Below are positions 19,135-28,491 of a stretch of DNA of 64,000 nt, piece after piece. The translations under genes and the position numbers were made by a program. Position 1 is the stretch's first letter. Each line of letters opens with the position of its first letter. Under the pieces are notes generated by a model, which ran no database searches, had not been told where the DNA came from, and saw only the letters and a program-made list of their open reading frames with translations. Origin of the DNA: Salipiger bermudensis (GTDB lineage Bacteria; Pseudomonadota; Alphaproteobacteria; Rhodobacterales; Rhodobacteraceae); the NCBI RefSeq assembly GCF_020171625.1, contig NZ_JAIUZY010000008.1:150837-214836 (forward strand). Direction: 5' to 3'.

Positions 19135-21015
19135 ATGACCGAGGAGCACGACACCCACGAAACGCCCGACCTGCGCGGCTACGAGCTCATCCACTCCTAT
19201 CTCAGGACGCTGGATTCGAGCCCGGGCGTCTACCGTATGCTCGATGACCAGAGCCGCGTGCTCTATGTCGGCAAGGCCCGGAACCTGAGGGCGCGGGTGT
19301 CGAACTACTCGCGGCCCTCGGCGCAGCATTCGCGGCGCATCTCGCGGATGATCGCGGACACCGCGTCGATGATGTTCCTGACCACGCGCACCGAAACCGA
19401 GGCGCTGCTGCTCGAACAGAACCTGATCAAGCAGCTCAAGCCCAAGTTCAACGTGCTGCTGCGCGACGACAAGTCGTTTCCGAACATCCAGGTCACCACC
19501 GAGCACGCCTTTCCGCAGATCCGCAAGCATCGCGGCGCCAAGACCGAGAAGGGCGCCTATTACGGCCCCTTCGCCAGCGCCGGGGCGGTGAACCGGACGC
19601 TGAACCAGCTGCAGAAGGCGTTCCTCTTGCGCAACTGCTCGGACTCGATGTTCGAGGGGCGCACCCGGCCCTGCCTGCTCTACCAGATCAAGCGCTGTTC
19701 GGCGCCCTGCGTGGGCTACATCTCGGAGGCGGATTACGCCGCCAGCGTGCGCGACGCCGAGCGCTTCCTGTCGGGCAAGTCGACCCGGGTGCAGGAAACG
19801 CTGGCGGCGCAGATGGCCGAGGCGTCGGAGGCGATGGAGTTCGAGCGCGCCGCGGCGCTGCGCGACCGCATCCGCGCCCTGACGCAGGTGCAGACGGTGC
19901 AGGGCATCAACCCGCAGACCGTGGCCGAGGCCGACGTGATCGCGCTCCACATGGAGGGCGGGCAGGCCTGCGTTCAGGTGTTCTTCATCCGCGCCAACCA
20001 GAACTGGGGCAACAAGGATTATTACCCCCGCGTCGGCGAGGACGTGGAGCCGCAGGAGGTGCTCGAGGCCTTCCTCGGGCAGTTCTACGACACCAAGGAG
20101 CCGCCGCGCCTGCTGCTGCTGAACCACGAGATCGAGAACCCCGACCTGATGTGCCAGGCGCTGAGCGACAAGCTCGGCCGCAAGGTCGAGATCGCGGTGC
20201 CGCTCCGGGGCGAGAAGGCCGAGCTGGTCGAGGGCGCGGCCCGCAACGCCCGCGAGAGCCTCGCCCGGCGCATGGCCGAGACCGCGACGCAGGCCAAGCT
20301 GCTGCGCGGGCTGGCCGAGGCGTTCGGGCTCGACGGTCCACCGCAGCGCATCGAGGTCTACGACAACTCGCACATCATGGGCACCAACGCGGTGGGCGGG
20401 ATGATCGTGGCGGGGCCGGACGGGTTCATGAAGAACCAGTACCGCAAGTACAACATCAAGGGCGAAGAGCTCGTCCCGGGCGACGATTTCGGCATGATGA
20501 AGGAGGTGCTGAGGCGCCGCTTCACACGCTTGCTGAAGGACGACCCGGACCGCGAGAAGGGGCTGTGGCCGGATCTTCTGCTGATCGACGGCGGCGCCGG
20601 GCAGGTCTCGGCGGTGGCCGAGATCATGCGCGAGTTCGGGGTCGAGGATGTGCCCATGGTGGGCGTCGCCAAGGGCATCGACCGCGACGCCGGCAAGGAA
20701 GAGTTCCACCGCGTCGGCCAGCGCCCCTTCGCGCTGCGCCACAACGACCCGGTGCTCTACTTCGTGCAGCGCCTGCGCGACGAGGCCCACCGCTTTGCCA
20801 TCGGCACCCACCGCGCCAAGCGCGCCAAGAGCCAGATGGCGAACCCGCTCGACGAGGTGCCGGGCGTGGGCGCATCGCGCAAGCGGGCGCTGCTGTCGCA
20901 TTTCGGCTCCGCCAAGGCGGTGAGCCGCGCCAACCTTGCCGATCTCAAGGCGGTGGACGGGGTCAGCGCCGCGCTGGCCGAGCGGATCTACGCCTTCTTC
21001 CACGAGAAGGGCTGA
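19135..21015 (+). CDS. uvrC: Excinuclease ABC subunit C
   Basis: Dual-incision nuclease of nucleotide excision repair, acting with UvrA and UvrB. 626 aa. The N-terminal GIY-YIG domain ([23 protein letters not shown]), the cysteine-containing [15 protein letters not shown] region, the UVR domain ([18 protein letters not shown]), the RNase-H-like C-nuclease ([18 protein letters not shown] ... [11 protein letters not shown]) and the terminal helix-hairpin-helix ([18 protein letters not shown]) are all present. Start ATG 19135. I see no clear LexA box (GTTC-N7-GTTC) upstream. Confidence 0.96.
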   Translation: MTEEHDTHETPDLRGYELIHSYLRTLDSSPGVYRMLDDQSRVLYVGKARNLRARVSNYSRPSAQHSRRISRMIADTASMMFLTTRTETEALLLEQNLIKQLKPKFNVLLRDDKSFPNIQVTTEHAFPQIRKHRGAKTEKGAYYGPFASAGAVNRTLNQLQKAFLLRNCSDSMFEGRTRPCLLYQIKRCSAPCVGYISEADYAASVRDAERFLSGKSTRVQETLAAQMAEASEAMEFERAAALRDRIRALTQVQTVQGINPQTVAEADVIALHMEGGQACVQVFFIRANQNWGNKDYYPRVGEDVEPQEVLEAFLGQFYDTKEPPRLLLLNHEIENPDLMCQALSDKLGRKVEIAVPLRGEKAELVEGAARNARESLARRMAETATQAKLLRGLAEAFGLDGPPQRIEVYDNSHIMGTNAVGGMIVAGPDGFMKNQYRKYNIKGEELVPGDDFGMMKEVLRRRFTRLLKDDPDREKGLWPDLLLIDGGAGQVSAVAEIMREFGVEDVPMVGVAKGIDRDAGKEEFHRVGQRPFALRHNDPVLYFVQRLRDEAHRFAIGTHRAKRAKSQMANPLDEVPGVGASRKRALLSHFGSAKAVSRANLADLKAVDGVSAALAERIYAFFHEKG

Positions 21016-21111
21016 GCGCCGCCCGCGCGCACGCCGATTTGCGGCGCTGTGCACTGGACCTCGCCCGCGCCCGGCCCTAGGTTGGCGGCGCAATTCGAAG
21101 AGGGCGCACAC

Positions 21112-21975
21112 ATGGCAGTCGGCAAGAACATCCGCACCTATTTCCAGGGCACCTGGCACGACGGTGATATCTCGGTGATGCGCGCCGCCGATCACGGCGC
21201 GTGGCTCGGCAGCACGGTGTTCGACGGGGCGCGCTTCGTGAACGCGCTGGCGCCGGACCTCTGGGCGCATTGCGCGCGGGTGAACCGCTCGGCCAAGGCG
21301 CTGATGCTGCGCCCGACGGTCAGCACCGAGGAGATGGTGGAGATCGTCTGGGAAGGCCTCCGCGCCTATGGCGAGGGCGCGGCGGTCTATATCCGCCCGA
21401 TGTACTGGGGCATCGGCGGCGACCAGACCGCGATCGTGCCCTCGGAAGAGCAGACCGGCTTCGCCATCTGCCTCGAAGAAATCCCCATGGCCCCCGAAAG
21501 CGCCACCACCACGCTCGCCCGGACGCGGTTCCGCCGCCCGGTGATGGAGGATTCGGTGGTCAACGCCAAGGCGGGCTGCCTCTATCCAAACAACGCCCGG
21601 ATGCTGGCCGAGGTGAACGCGCGCGGTTTCGGCAACGCGCTGGTGGCCGATGCCATGGGCAACGTCGCCGAAAGCGCCACCGCCAACGTCTTCATGGTCA
21701 AGGACGGCGTCGCCTTCACCCCCATCGCCAACGGCACCTTCCTGTCGGGCATCACCCGCGCCCGCCACATCTCGAACATGCGGGCCGACGGCATGGAGGT
21801 GCACGAAGCGGTGCTGAGCTTCGCCGATTTCGAGGCCGCCGACGAGGTCTTCCTGTCGGGCAACATGAACAAGGTCACCCCGGTGACGGCGTTCGAGGAG
21901 GTCTCCTATCAGGTTGGGCCGGTCACCCGCCGGGTGCGCGAGCTGTATTGGGACTGGGCCAAGACCACCGGCTGA
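21112..21975 (+). CDS. ilvE: Branched-chain amino acid aminotransferase
   Basis: Fold-type IV PLP enzyme that transaminates Leu, Ile and Val with 2-oxoglutarate. 287 aa. The PLP lysine is Lys153 in NAKAGCLYPNNARML. Other family blocks are GAWLGSTVFDGARF, AVYIRPMYWG, and NVAESATANVFMVKDG with GTFLSGITR. Start ATG 21112 (MAVGKNIRTYFQG); the frame is open upstream without similarity. It stands 96 bases after uvrC. Many rhodobacteria carry several IlvE paralogues, so this may not be the only copy. Confidence 0.9.
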   Translation: MAVGKNIRTYFQGTWHDGDISVMRAADHGAWLGSTVFDGARFVNALAPDLWAHCARVNRSAKALMLRPTVSTEEMVEIVWEGLRAYGEGAAVYIRPMYWGIGGDQTAIVPSEEQTGFAICLEEIPMAPESATTTLARTRFRRPVMEDSVVNAKAGCLYPNNARMLAEVNARGFGNALVADAMGNVAESATANVFMVKDGVAFTPIANGTFLSGITRARHISNMRADGMEVHEAVLSFADFEAADEVFLSGNMNKVTPVTAFEEVSYQVGPVTRRVRELYWDWAKTTG

Positions 21976-22051
21976 TCTGCCGCAGGGACCGGTTGCGAAG
22001 CCCCGTTGCCAAGGGCTTTGCCCTGCACCATGATCCCGACAAGGGAGAGCC

Positions 22052-22510
22052 ATGATGCGCAAGTTTCTCGTCATTCTCGATGACAGCCGTGAATGCCTCA
22101 ACGCCATGCGCTTCGCCGCCATGCGCGCGGAGAAGACCAAGGGCGGGGTGACCATCCTGTCGGTGATCCCGCCGGACGAGTTCAACCACTGGATCGGCGT
22201 CGGCGACCTGATGCGCGAGGAGGCGCGGGAGCGCATCCACGCCCATTACGAGGTCTTCGCCAAGTGGATGCGCGACCGCCACAACGTCAATCCCGAGCTG
22301 GTGATCCGCGAGGGCGACGTGGTGACCGAGATCCTCGACCAGGTGAAGGCCGACGAGGCGATCGGCGTGCTGGTGCTGGGCGCCGCCTCGGACAAGAAGG
22401 GGCCGGGGCCACTGGTCAGCCAGCTCAGCCGCGGCTCGGGCAGCCTGCCGATCCCGGTGACCATCGTGCCGGGCGATCTCTCGAAGGAGCGGCTCGAGGA
22501 CATCACCTGA
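22052..22510 (+). CDS. Universal stress protein (UspA family)
   Basis: 152-aa single-domain Usp with an alpha/beta nucleotide-binding fold. It opens MRKFLVILDDSRECLNAMRFA and contains VLVLGAASDKKGPGPLVSQL and PVTIVPG. The ATP-binding signature G-2x-G-9x-G(S/T) is only approximate, so ATP binding is uncertain. Start ATG 22052, or 22055 in the same frame; GGGAGAG lies just upstream. It follows ilvE after 76 bases. Confidence 0.88.
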   Translation: MMRKFLVILDDSRECLNAMRFAAMRAEKTKGGVTILSVIPPDEFNHWIGVGDLMREEARERIHAHYEVFAKWMRDRHNVNPELVIREGDVVTEILDQVKADEAIGVLVLGAASDKKGPGPLVSQLSRGSGSLPIPVTIVPGDLSKERLEDIT

Positions 22511-22527
22511 GCGCTGCGCCGCGTGGC

Positions 22528-22570
22528 AGGCGTCGGGATGTGAGTATTTAGGGACGTAGAGAAGCAGGGG
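22528..22570 (-). repeat. Interspersed repeat, short fragment (copy E)
   Basis: On the minus strand this reads CCCCTGCTTCTCTACGTCCC then TAAATACTC, nearly the same as the fragment at 27316-27355 and related to the 3' end of the full repeat copies. It lies between the universal stress gene and nfuA. Confidence 0.5.
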
Positions 22571-22676
22571 GCGTGGGCTGTGGGCGGGCAGGGCGCGGCC
22601 ATGTGCGAGCGCGGGTGGTCCTCCGTAGGGCCGGGCGGCTGCGTTAAATCTCGGGGGTGCCTGGCGTCAGGCTCGT

Positions 22677-22693
22677 CTTAGAATGGTTCTAAA
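22677..22693. promoter_or_regulatory. Irr-type iron-control element (ICE box) upstream of nfuA
   Basis: The palindrome cTTAGAA-TGG-TTCTAAA fits TTTAGAA-N3-TTCTAAA, the pattern I recall for Irr boxes in Alphaproteobacteria, at all arm positions but one. It abuts the -35 element of the nfuA promoter and lies 61 bases before the start codon. Iron control of an Fe-S carrier is biologically sensible. The regulator is inferred, not shown. Confidence 0.55.
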
Positions 22694-22695
22694 CC

Positions 22696-22724
22696 TTGAC
22701 GCTCCGCCGGGAGAGGCGCATATA
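22696..22724 (+). promoter_or_regulatory. Predicted sigma-70-type promoter of nfuA
   Basis: -35 TTGACG (22696-22701), 17-base spacer, -10 CATATA (22719-22724), 30 bases before the nfuA ATG. The iron-control palindrome lies directly upstream. Confidence 0.5.
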
Positions 22725-22753
22725 GGAGGGGCCCGGAGAAAGGTACCCAAGCG

Positions 22754-23314
22754 ATGTTCATTCAGACCGAATCCACCCCGAACCCAGCGACGCTGAAGTT
22801 CCTGCCCGGCCAGACGGTGCTAGGTGCAGGCACCGCCGACTTCCCGAGCGCCGAGGGCACCGATGCCTCGCCGCTGGCCAAGCGCCTGTTCGCCGTGACC
22901 GGTGTGAGCGGCGTCTTCCTCGGTTCGGACTTCGTCACCGTGACCAAGGCCGACGGGGCCGACTGGGATCACGTGAAGCCCGCCGTGCTGGGCGCGATCA
23001 TGGAGCACTTCCAGTCCGGCGAGCCGGTGATGGCCGGTGAGGGCGGGGCCTCGGGCCATGCCGCCTTCGAAGGTGAGGACGAGGAAATCGTCGGCCAGAT
23101 CAAGGAGCTGCTCGACAGCCGCGTGCGCCCGGCCGTGGCGCAGGACGGTGGCGACATCACCTTCCACGGCTTCGAGCGTGGCGTGGTCTACCTCCACATG
23201 CAGGGCGCCTGCGCCGGTTGCCCGTCCTCGACCCTGACGCTGAAGATGGGCATCGAGAACCTGCTGCGCCACTACATCCCCGAAGTGACCGAGGTGCGCC
23301 CGGTCGCCGTCTGA
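22754..23314 (+). CDS. nfuA: NifU-family Fe-S cluster carrier (NfuA-like)
   Basis: 186-aa iron-sulfur carrier. N-terminal Nfu_N domain (MFIQTESTPNPATLKFLPG, FAVTGVSGVFLGSDFVTVTK) and C-terminal NifU domain with the cluster-binding pair Cys153 and Cys156 in GACAGCPSSTLTLK. This is the mitochondrial Nfu1-like layout usual in Alphaproteobacteria. It starts at ATG 22754 after GGAGAAAGG. An Irr-type box and promoter precede it. tsaB and rimI follow in the same direction. Confidence 0.93.
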   Translation: MFIQTESTPNPATLKFLPGQTVLGAGTADFPSAEGTDASPLAKRLFAVTGVSGVFLGSDFVTVTKADGADWDHVKPAVLGAIMEHFQSGEPVMAGEGGASGHAAFEGEDEEIVGQIKELLDSRVRPAVAQDGGDITFHGFERGVVYLHMQGACAGCPSSTLTLKMGIENLLRHYIPEVTEVRPVAV

Positions 23315-23372
23315 CGGCGTCCCGCGACACCGGTCCCGAGACCCGGGCGGATCCGCCCGGGCGCAGGGTTGC

Positions 23373-23996
23373 ATGACCGACACCGTTCTTGCCTTCGACA
23401 CCTCCTCTGCCTGCGTCGCGGCCTGCCTGCTGCGCGGGACTGAGGTGCTGTGCCTGCGGCAGGAGGAGATGGCGCGCGGTCAGGCCGAGCGGCTGGTGCC
23501 GATGCTCGAGGAGATGCTGGCGGAGGCGGCGCTCGACTGGGGTGATCTCGACGCGCTCGGGGTCTGCACCGGGCCGGGCAATTTCACCGGCATTCGCATC
23601 TCGGTGGCGACGGCGCGCGGGCTGGCCCTGTCGCTGGGCATCCCGGCGGTGGGCGTGACGGCGCCGGAAGCGACGGTCTGGGGCGCGGCACGCCCGGTCG
23701 CCGCGGCGGTGTTCGGCTCGAAGCGGATGTCCTATGCGCAGCGTTTCGGCGCGGACGGCGCCGGGCCGGTGCTGTCTCTGGAAGATGACGCGGCGATCGC
23801 GGCAGAGCTGGGCGAGACGCCGGTCCTCAGCCATTCGCTGCCCTTCGCGCGCCCGGCGCAGAGCCTTGTCGAGGGCGTCGCGCGGGTGGCGGGTGAGCGC
23901 TTCCGCGCCCCGGATCTGCCGCGTCCCAGCCCGGTCTATGTGCGCCCCGCCGACGCTGCCCCCTCGCGCGAGGCGCCGCCGGCGATCCTGACGTGA
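23373..23996 (+). CDS. tsaB: tRNA threonylcarbamoyladenosine biosynthesis protein TsaB
   Basis: Partner of TsaD and TsaE in making t6A37 of ANN-decoding tRNAs. 207 aa, ASKHA fold with VLAFDTSSACVAACLL at the N-terminus and GVCTGPGNFTGIRISVATARGLAL, the hallmark of TsaB. The C-terminal half is shortened and divergent, as is usual for this family. The stop overlaps the GTG start of the rimI-like gene by 4 bases, so translation is coupled. nfuA is 58 bases upstream. Confidence 0.9.
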   Translation: MTDTVLAFDTSSACVAACLLRGTEVLCLRQEEMARGQAERLVPMLEEMLAEAALDWGDLDALGVCTGPGNFTGIRISVATARGLALSLGIPAVGVTAPEATVWGAARPVAAAVFGSKRMSYAQRFGADGAGPVLSLEDDAAIAAELGETPVLSHSLPFARPAQSLVEGVARVAGERFRAPDLPRPSPVYVRPADAAPSREAPPAILT

Positions 23997-24412
23997 GCCC
24001 GGCCGAGCTGGCCGCTCTGGCGGCGCGCGCCTACCGTCACGCACAGCCGTGGTCGGAGGCCGAGTTCGCCGCCACGCTTTCCCATCCCACCGCCTTGCTG
24101 ACCTGCGCCGAGGGCGCCTTCGTGCTCGGGCGGGTGATCGTCGACGAGGCCGAGATCCTTGCGCTGGCCAGCGATCCCGACGGCCAACGGCAGGGCCGGG
24201 CGCGCAAGGTGCTCGCGTCCTTCGAGCATGATGCGCGGGCGCGAGGGGCGGTCTCGGCTTTCCTCGAGGTGGCGGCGGAAAACGCTCCGGCGCGGGGGCT
24301 TTACGCCGCCTGCGGCTACGGCGAGACCGGTCGGCGCAAGGGCTATTACCGGCTGGCCGACGGCTCCCGCGACGATGCGCTGCTCATGACCAAGGCGCTG
24401 ACCCTGCGTTAG
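23993..24412 (+). CDS. rimI: GNAT N-acetyltransferase, RimI-like
   Basis: 139-aa acetyltransferase with a GNAT acetyl-CoA site (ILALASDPDGQRQGRARKVL, a somewhat altered Q/RxxGxG/A loop) and the late LEVAAENAPARGLYAACGY motif. RimI acetylates the N-terminal Ala of ribosomal protein S18 in enteric bacteria, and the gene is very often beside tsaB. GTG start at 23993, 4-base overlap with tsaB. Confidence 0.87.
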   Translation: MSPAELAALAARAYRHAQPWSEAEFAATLSHPTALLTCAEGAFVLGRVIVDEAEILALASDPDGQRQGRARKVLASFEHDARARGAVSAFLEVAAENAPARGLYAACGYGETGRRKGYYRLADGSRDDALLMTKALTLR

Positions 24413-24457
24413 CAGTCACGGTGCGGAAATCGCCGCGTCACGGGGTGCAGAATCCGG

Positions 24458-24487
24458 TTGACCCTGTTGCTTCCCAAGGCCTTAAAT
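24458..24487 (+). promoter_or_regulatory. Predicted promoter of the BMP transporter operon
   Basis: -35 TTGACC (24458-24463), 18-base spacer, -10 TTAAAT (24482-24487), 75 bases upstream of the BMP-family gene. Sequence match only. Confidence 0.45.
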
Positions 24488-24562
24488 CGAGGATGATCTG
24501 CACGGATCAGGCATAAGAGCTGCGCGCGAGCCCGCGCCGCCACCACCACCTGGGAGCAACCA

Positions 24563-25567
24563 ATGACCCTGATGACCAAATTCCTCGGCGCGAGCGCCGC
24601 GCTGGCGCTGACCGCAGGTGCCGCGCTGGCCGATCCGGCGCTGGTCTACGACCTTGGCGGAAAATTCGACAAGAGCTTCAACGAGGCCGCCTATAACGGC
24701 GCCGAAGCCTATGTCGCCGCGACCGGCGGCAGCTATCGCGATATCGAGCTGCAGTCCGAAGCGCAGCGCGAGCAGGCCCTGCGCCGCTTCGCCGAGGCCG
24801 GCTTCAACCCGGTGGTCACCACCGGCTTCTCCATGTCGACCCCGATCGCCTCGGTGGCGGCGGATTACCCGGACACCAAGTTCGTCACCATCGACGGCTT
24901 CGTGAACCCCGAAGAGCACCCCAACGTGCTCTCCATCCTCTTCTCCGAGCACGAAGGCTCGTATCTCGTCGGCATGATGGCGGCGATGGCCTCTGAAAGC
25001 GGCACCGTGGGCTTCGTGGGGGGCATGGACGTGCCGCTGATCCGCAAGTTCGCCTGCGGCTATGCGCAGGGCGTGATGGCCGCCAACCCCGACGCCACGG
25101 TGATCGCCAACATGACCGGCACCACCCCGGCAGCCTGGAACGATCCGGTGAAGGGCTCGGAGCTTGCCAAGGCGCAGATCAGCCAGGGCGCCGACGTGAT
25201 CTATGCCGCCGCCGGTGGCACCGGCCTCGGCGTGCTGCAGACCGCCGCCGACGAGGACATCCTGTCGGTCGGCGTGGACAGCAACCAGAACCACCTGCAC
25301 CCGGGCAAGGTGCTGACCTCGATGCTCAAGCGAGTCGACGTGGCGGTGCAGGAAGCTATGACCGCGGGCGACGAACTCGAGACCGGCGTGATGGTGCTGG
25401 GTCTGGCCGAGAACGGCGTCGGCTACGCGCTCGACGACAACAACGAGGCGCTGATCACCGAAGAGATGAAGACCGCGGTCGACGAGGCGCGCGAGCAGAT
25501 CATCGCAGGCGAGGTCGCGGTGCACGACTACTCGTCCGACGACAGTTGCCCCGTGCTGAACTTCTGA
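24563..25567 (+). CDS. BMP-family substrate-binding protein (nucleoside/purine ABC transporter)
   Basis: 334-aa periplasmic binding protein of the PnrA/BMP family, which in characterised cases binds nucleosides. Signal peptide MTLMTKFLGASAALALTAGA with likely cleavage after ALA-D; there is no lipobox cysteine, so it should be soluble in the periplasm. Family marks: YDLGGKFDKSFNEAAYNGAE, GFSMSTPIASVAADYPDTKF, VTIDG, and GVDSNQNH near the ligand site. First gene of a four-gene operon with the ATPase and two permeases. Confidence 0.9.
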   Translation: MTLMTKFLGASAALALTAGAALADPALVYDLGGKFDKSFNEAAYNGAEAYVAATGGSYRDIELQSEAQREQALRRFAEAGFNPVVTTGFSMSTPIASVAADYPDTKFVTIDGFVNPEEHPNVLSILFSEHEGSYLVGMMAAMASESGTVGFVGGMDVPLIRKFACGYAQGVMAANPDATVIANMTGTTPAAWNDPVKGSELAKAQISQGADVIYAAAGGTGLGVLQTAADEDILSVGVDSNQNHLHPGKVLTSMLKRVDVAVQEAMTAGDELETGVMVLGLAENGVGYALDDNNEALITEEMKTAVDEAREQIIAGEVAVHDYSSDDSCPVLNF

Positions 25568-25696
25568 GTACATGCGGGCCGGTGATCCCGGCCCGTTCCT
25601 AGAATGGGCCGGCTCCTCCGCCCTTGCGGGCATCCTCGCGATGACGCCCGCTCGGGCCGGGGAGCCGCGCTACCAGACACGACCCGGGAACCTGCC

Positions 25697-27295
25697 ATGA
25701 CCGCCCCCGCCATCGAGCTGCAAGGCATCTCCAAGGCCTTCGGCCCCGTCCAGGCCAACAAGGACATCTCGATCCGCGTCATGCCGGGCACGATCCACGG
25801 CATCATCGGCGAGAACGGCGCCGGGAAGTCGACGCTGATGTCGATCCTGTACGGTTTCTACAAGGCCGATTCAGGCGACATCTTCATCAACGGCAAGCGC
25901 ACCGAGATCAACGACAGCCAGGCGGCGATCACCGCCGGCATCGGCATGGTGTTCCAGCATTTTAAGCTGGTGCAGAACTTCACCGTGCTCGAGAACGTCA
26001 TCCTCGGGGCCGAGGACGGCCCGATGCTCAACACCTCCCTGGCCCGCGCCCGCGGCGTGCTGCGCCAGCTGTCCGAGGAATACGAGCTCTCGGTCGATCC
26101 CGACCAGCTGATCGAGAATCTCAGCGTCGGCCACCAGCAGCGGGTCGAGATCCTCAAGGCGCTCTACCGGCAGGCCGACATCCTGATCCTCGACGAGCCG
26201 ACCGGCGTGCTCACCCCCGCCGAGGCCGACCACCTGTTTCGCATCCTCGACAACCTCCGGGCCGAGGGCAAGACGATCATCCTGATCACCCACAAGCTGC
26301 GCGAGATCATGGAGATCACCGACACCGTCTCGGTGATGCGCCGCGGCCAGATGACCGCCACCGTCAAGACCCGCGAGACCTCGCCCGAGGAGCTGGCCGA
26401 GCTGATGGTCGGCCGCAAGGTGCTGCTCAGGGTCGACAAGGCGCCGGCCCAGATCGGCGCGCCGGTGCTGCAGGTCGAGGGCCTGCGCCATGTCGACAGC
26501 CACGGGGTCGAGCGGCTCAAGGGCGTCTCGCTCGAGGTCCGCGCCGGCGAGATCCTCGGCATCGCCGGCGTCGCCGGCAACGGCCAGTCTGAGCTGCTCG
26601 AGGTGCTGGGCGGCTATGCCGACGCCACCGGCCGGGTGCTGGTCAACGGCTCCGAGATCGACCTGACCGGCGCCAAGTCCGACGGCCAGTCGCGCCGCGC
26701 CCGCGGCATTGCCCACGTCCCCGAGGACCGGCAGACCGAGGGCCTGATCATGTCCTACACCGCGTGGGAGAACATCGTCTTCGGCTATCACCGCGACCCG
26801 CGCTACCAGTCCGGCCTGCTGATGAACAACGCGCTGATCCGCGAGGAGGCGCAGGACAAGATGACCCGCTACGACGTGCGTCCGCCGGACCCGCAGCTCG
26901 CGGCGCGGAACTTCTCCGGCGGCAACCAGCAAAAGATCGTGCTGGCGCGCGAGATCGAGCGCGACCCGGATATCCTGCTGATCGGCCAGCCGACCCGCGG
27001 CGTCGATATCGGCGCCATCGAGTTCATCCACCAGGAAATCGTGCGCCTGCGCGACAAGGGCAAGGCGATCCTGCTGGTCTCGGTCGAGCTTGACGAGATC
27101 CTGTCGCTGTCCGACCGCATCGCGGTGATGTTCGACGGCCAGATCATGGGCGAGCGTCTGCCCTCCGAGACCGACCAGACCGAGCTTGGCCTGCTGATGG
27201 CGGGCGTCACCGAGCGGCCCGACAAGCCGCTGATCGAGGCGGTCGATGCGGCACTGCACGAGAAGGAAGCCCGGGAGGCACGGCAGCATGACTGA
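25697..27295 (+). CDS. ABC transporter ATP-binding protein, nucleoside/sugar type (two cassettes)
   Basis: 532 aa with two fused ABC domains, as in RbsA/NupA-type transporters. Cassette 1 has Walker A GENGAGKST and the signature LSVGHQQRVEILKAL (degenerate LSGGQ), with Walker B ILDEPT. Cassette 2 has an altered Walker A (GVAGNGQSE) and signature FSGGNQQKIVLARE; its Walker B ends LLIGQPTRGVD. This asymmetry is normal for the class. The start is ATG 25697 (MTAPAIELQGISKAFG). It is 129 bases after the binding-protein gene. Confidence 0.92.
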   Translation: MTAPAIELQGISKAFGPVQANKDISIRVMPGTIHGIIGENGAGKSTLMSILYGFYKADSGDIFINGKRTEINDSQAAITAGIGMVFQHFKLVQNFTVLENVILGAEDGPMLNTSLARARGVLRQLSEEYELSVDPDQLIENLSVGHQQRVEILKALYRQADILILDEPTGVLTPAEADHLFRILDNLRAEGKTIILITHKLREIMEITDTVSVMRRGQMTATVKTRETSPEELAELMVGRKVLLRVDKAPAQIGAPVLQVEGLRHVDSHGVERLKGVSLEVRAGEILGIAGVAGNGQSELLEVLGGYADATGRVLVNGSEIDLTGAKSDGQSRRARGIAHVPEDRQTEGLIMSYTAWENIVFGYHRDPRYQSGLLMNNALIREEAQDKMTRYDVRPPDPQLAARNFSGGNQQKIVLAREIERDPDILLIGQPTRGVDIGAIEFIHQEIVRLRDKGKAILLVSVELDEILSLSDRIAVMFDGQIMGERLPSETDQTELGLLMAGVTERPDKPLIEAVDAALHEKEAREARQHD

Positions 27296-27315
27296 GCCCG
27301 CCCGCACCAACGCGT

Positions 27316-27355
27316 CCCCTGCTTCTTTACGTCCCAAATACTCCCGCCGGAGGCA
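27316..27355 (+). repeat. Interspersed repeat, short fragment (copy D) inside the transporter operon
   Basis: CCCCTGCTTCTTTACGTCCC, then AAATA and CTCC-CGCC-GGAGGC. This is the 3' end of the full repeat copies, here in the 101-base gap between the ATPase and the first permease. Confidence 0.6.
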
Positions 27356-27396
27356 CCCGCGCCCGCAGGGCGCGCCAATGAACCAAGAGGCCCCGA

Positions 27397-28491
27397 ATGG
27401 ATAAGATGCCCGCCTGGGCCGACGCGGTGCTCGTGCCCCTGATCTCGATCCTGCTTGCCGCCGCGCTCTCGGCGCTGGTGATCCTCGCCATCGGCGAGAA
27501 CCCGGTCGATGCCTTCAAGCTGATGGTCGAGGGCGCGCTGATGCGCAGCGCCGGCTGGGGCTACACGCTCTACTACGCCACCAACTTCATCTTCACCGGG
27601 CTCTGCGTCGCGGTGGCCTTCCACGCCAAGATGTTCAACATCGGCGGCGAGGGGCAGGCGATGATCGGCGGGCTCGGGGTGGCGCTGGTCTGCCTGTTCA
27701 TCCCGTTCCCGCACTGGAGCATCGCGCTTCTGGTGGCGATGCTGGCCGCCGGCCTTTTCGGTGCGCTCTGGGCGCTGATCCCGGCCTATCTTCAGGCCAA
27801 GCGCGGCAGCCACATCGTCATCACCACGATCATGTTCAACTTCATCGCCGCGGCGGTGCTGAACTACGTGCTCGTCAACGTGCTGCGCCCCACCGGCGCC
27901 ATGGACCCGGCCACCGCCGAGTTCCCCGCGGCAACCCATCTGCCCACCTTTCAGGACATGTTCGCCACCGCCGACAACCCGCTGTTCCGCGGCTCGCCGG
28001 CCAACGTGACCTTCTTCCTCGCGGTGCTGGCCTGCCTCGCCTTCTGGTTCCTGATGTGGCGCACCAAGCTTGGCTACGAGATCCGCGCCTTCGGCTTCTC
28101 CGAGAGCGGCGCGCGATATGCCGGCATCTCGCCGGTGCGGATCACCATCGTGGCGATGCTGATCTCGGGCGGTCTGGCCGGCATGATGGCGCTCAACACC
28201 ACGATGGGCGAGGCCGAGCGGCTGGTGATGAACGCCACCGAAGGGGCGGGGTTCATCGGCATCGCGGTGGCGCTGATGGGGCGCTCGCACCCGGTGGGGA
28301 TCTTCCTCGCGGCGCTGCTCTTCGGCTTTCTCTACCAGGGCGGGGCGGAGCTGGCGCTCTGGACCAATATCCCGCGCGAGCTGATCACCGTGATCCAGGC
28401 GCTGGTGATCCTGTTCACCGGGGCGCTCGACAACATGGTGCGGATGCCGCTTGAACGCATCTTCATGGCGACCCGGCGGAGGAACGGCTGA
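27397..28491 (+). CDS. ABC transporter permease (nucleoside/BMP type), subunit 1
   Basis: 364-aa inner-membrane permease of the BPD_transp_2 family with about nine or ten helices. Typical blocks: NIGGEGQAMIGGLGVAL, KRGSHIVITTIMFNFIA, GFSESGARYAGISPVR, and GAGFIGIAVALMGRSHPVGI. Pairs with the next gene to form the channel. It starts at ATG 27397, after the repeat fragment, and its TGA overlaps the next ATG (TGATG). Confidence 0.92.
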   Translation: MDKMPAWADAVLVPLISILLAAALSALVILAIGENPVDAFKLMVEGALMRSAGWGYTLYYATNFIFTGLCVAVAFHAKMFNIGGEGQAMIGGLGVALVCLFIPFPHWSIALLVAMLAAGLFGALWALIPAYLQAKRGSHIVITTIMFNFIAAAVLNYVLVNVLRPTGAMDPATAEFPAATHLPTFQDMFATADNPLFRGSPANVTFFLAVLACLAFWFLMWRTKLGYEIRAFGFSESGARYAGISPVRITIVAMLISGGLAGMMALNTTMGEAERLVMNATEGAGFIGIAVALMGRSHPVGIFLAALLFGFLYQGGAELALWTNIPRELITVIQALVILFTGALDNMVRMPLERIFMATRRRNG

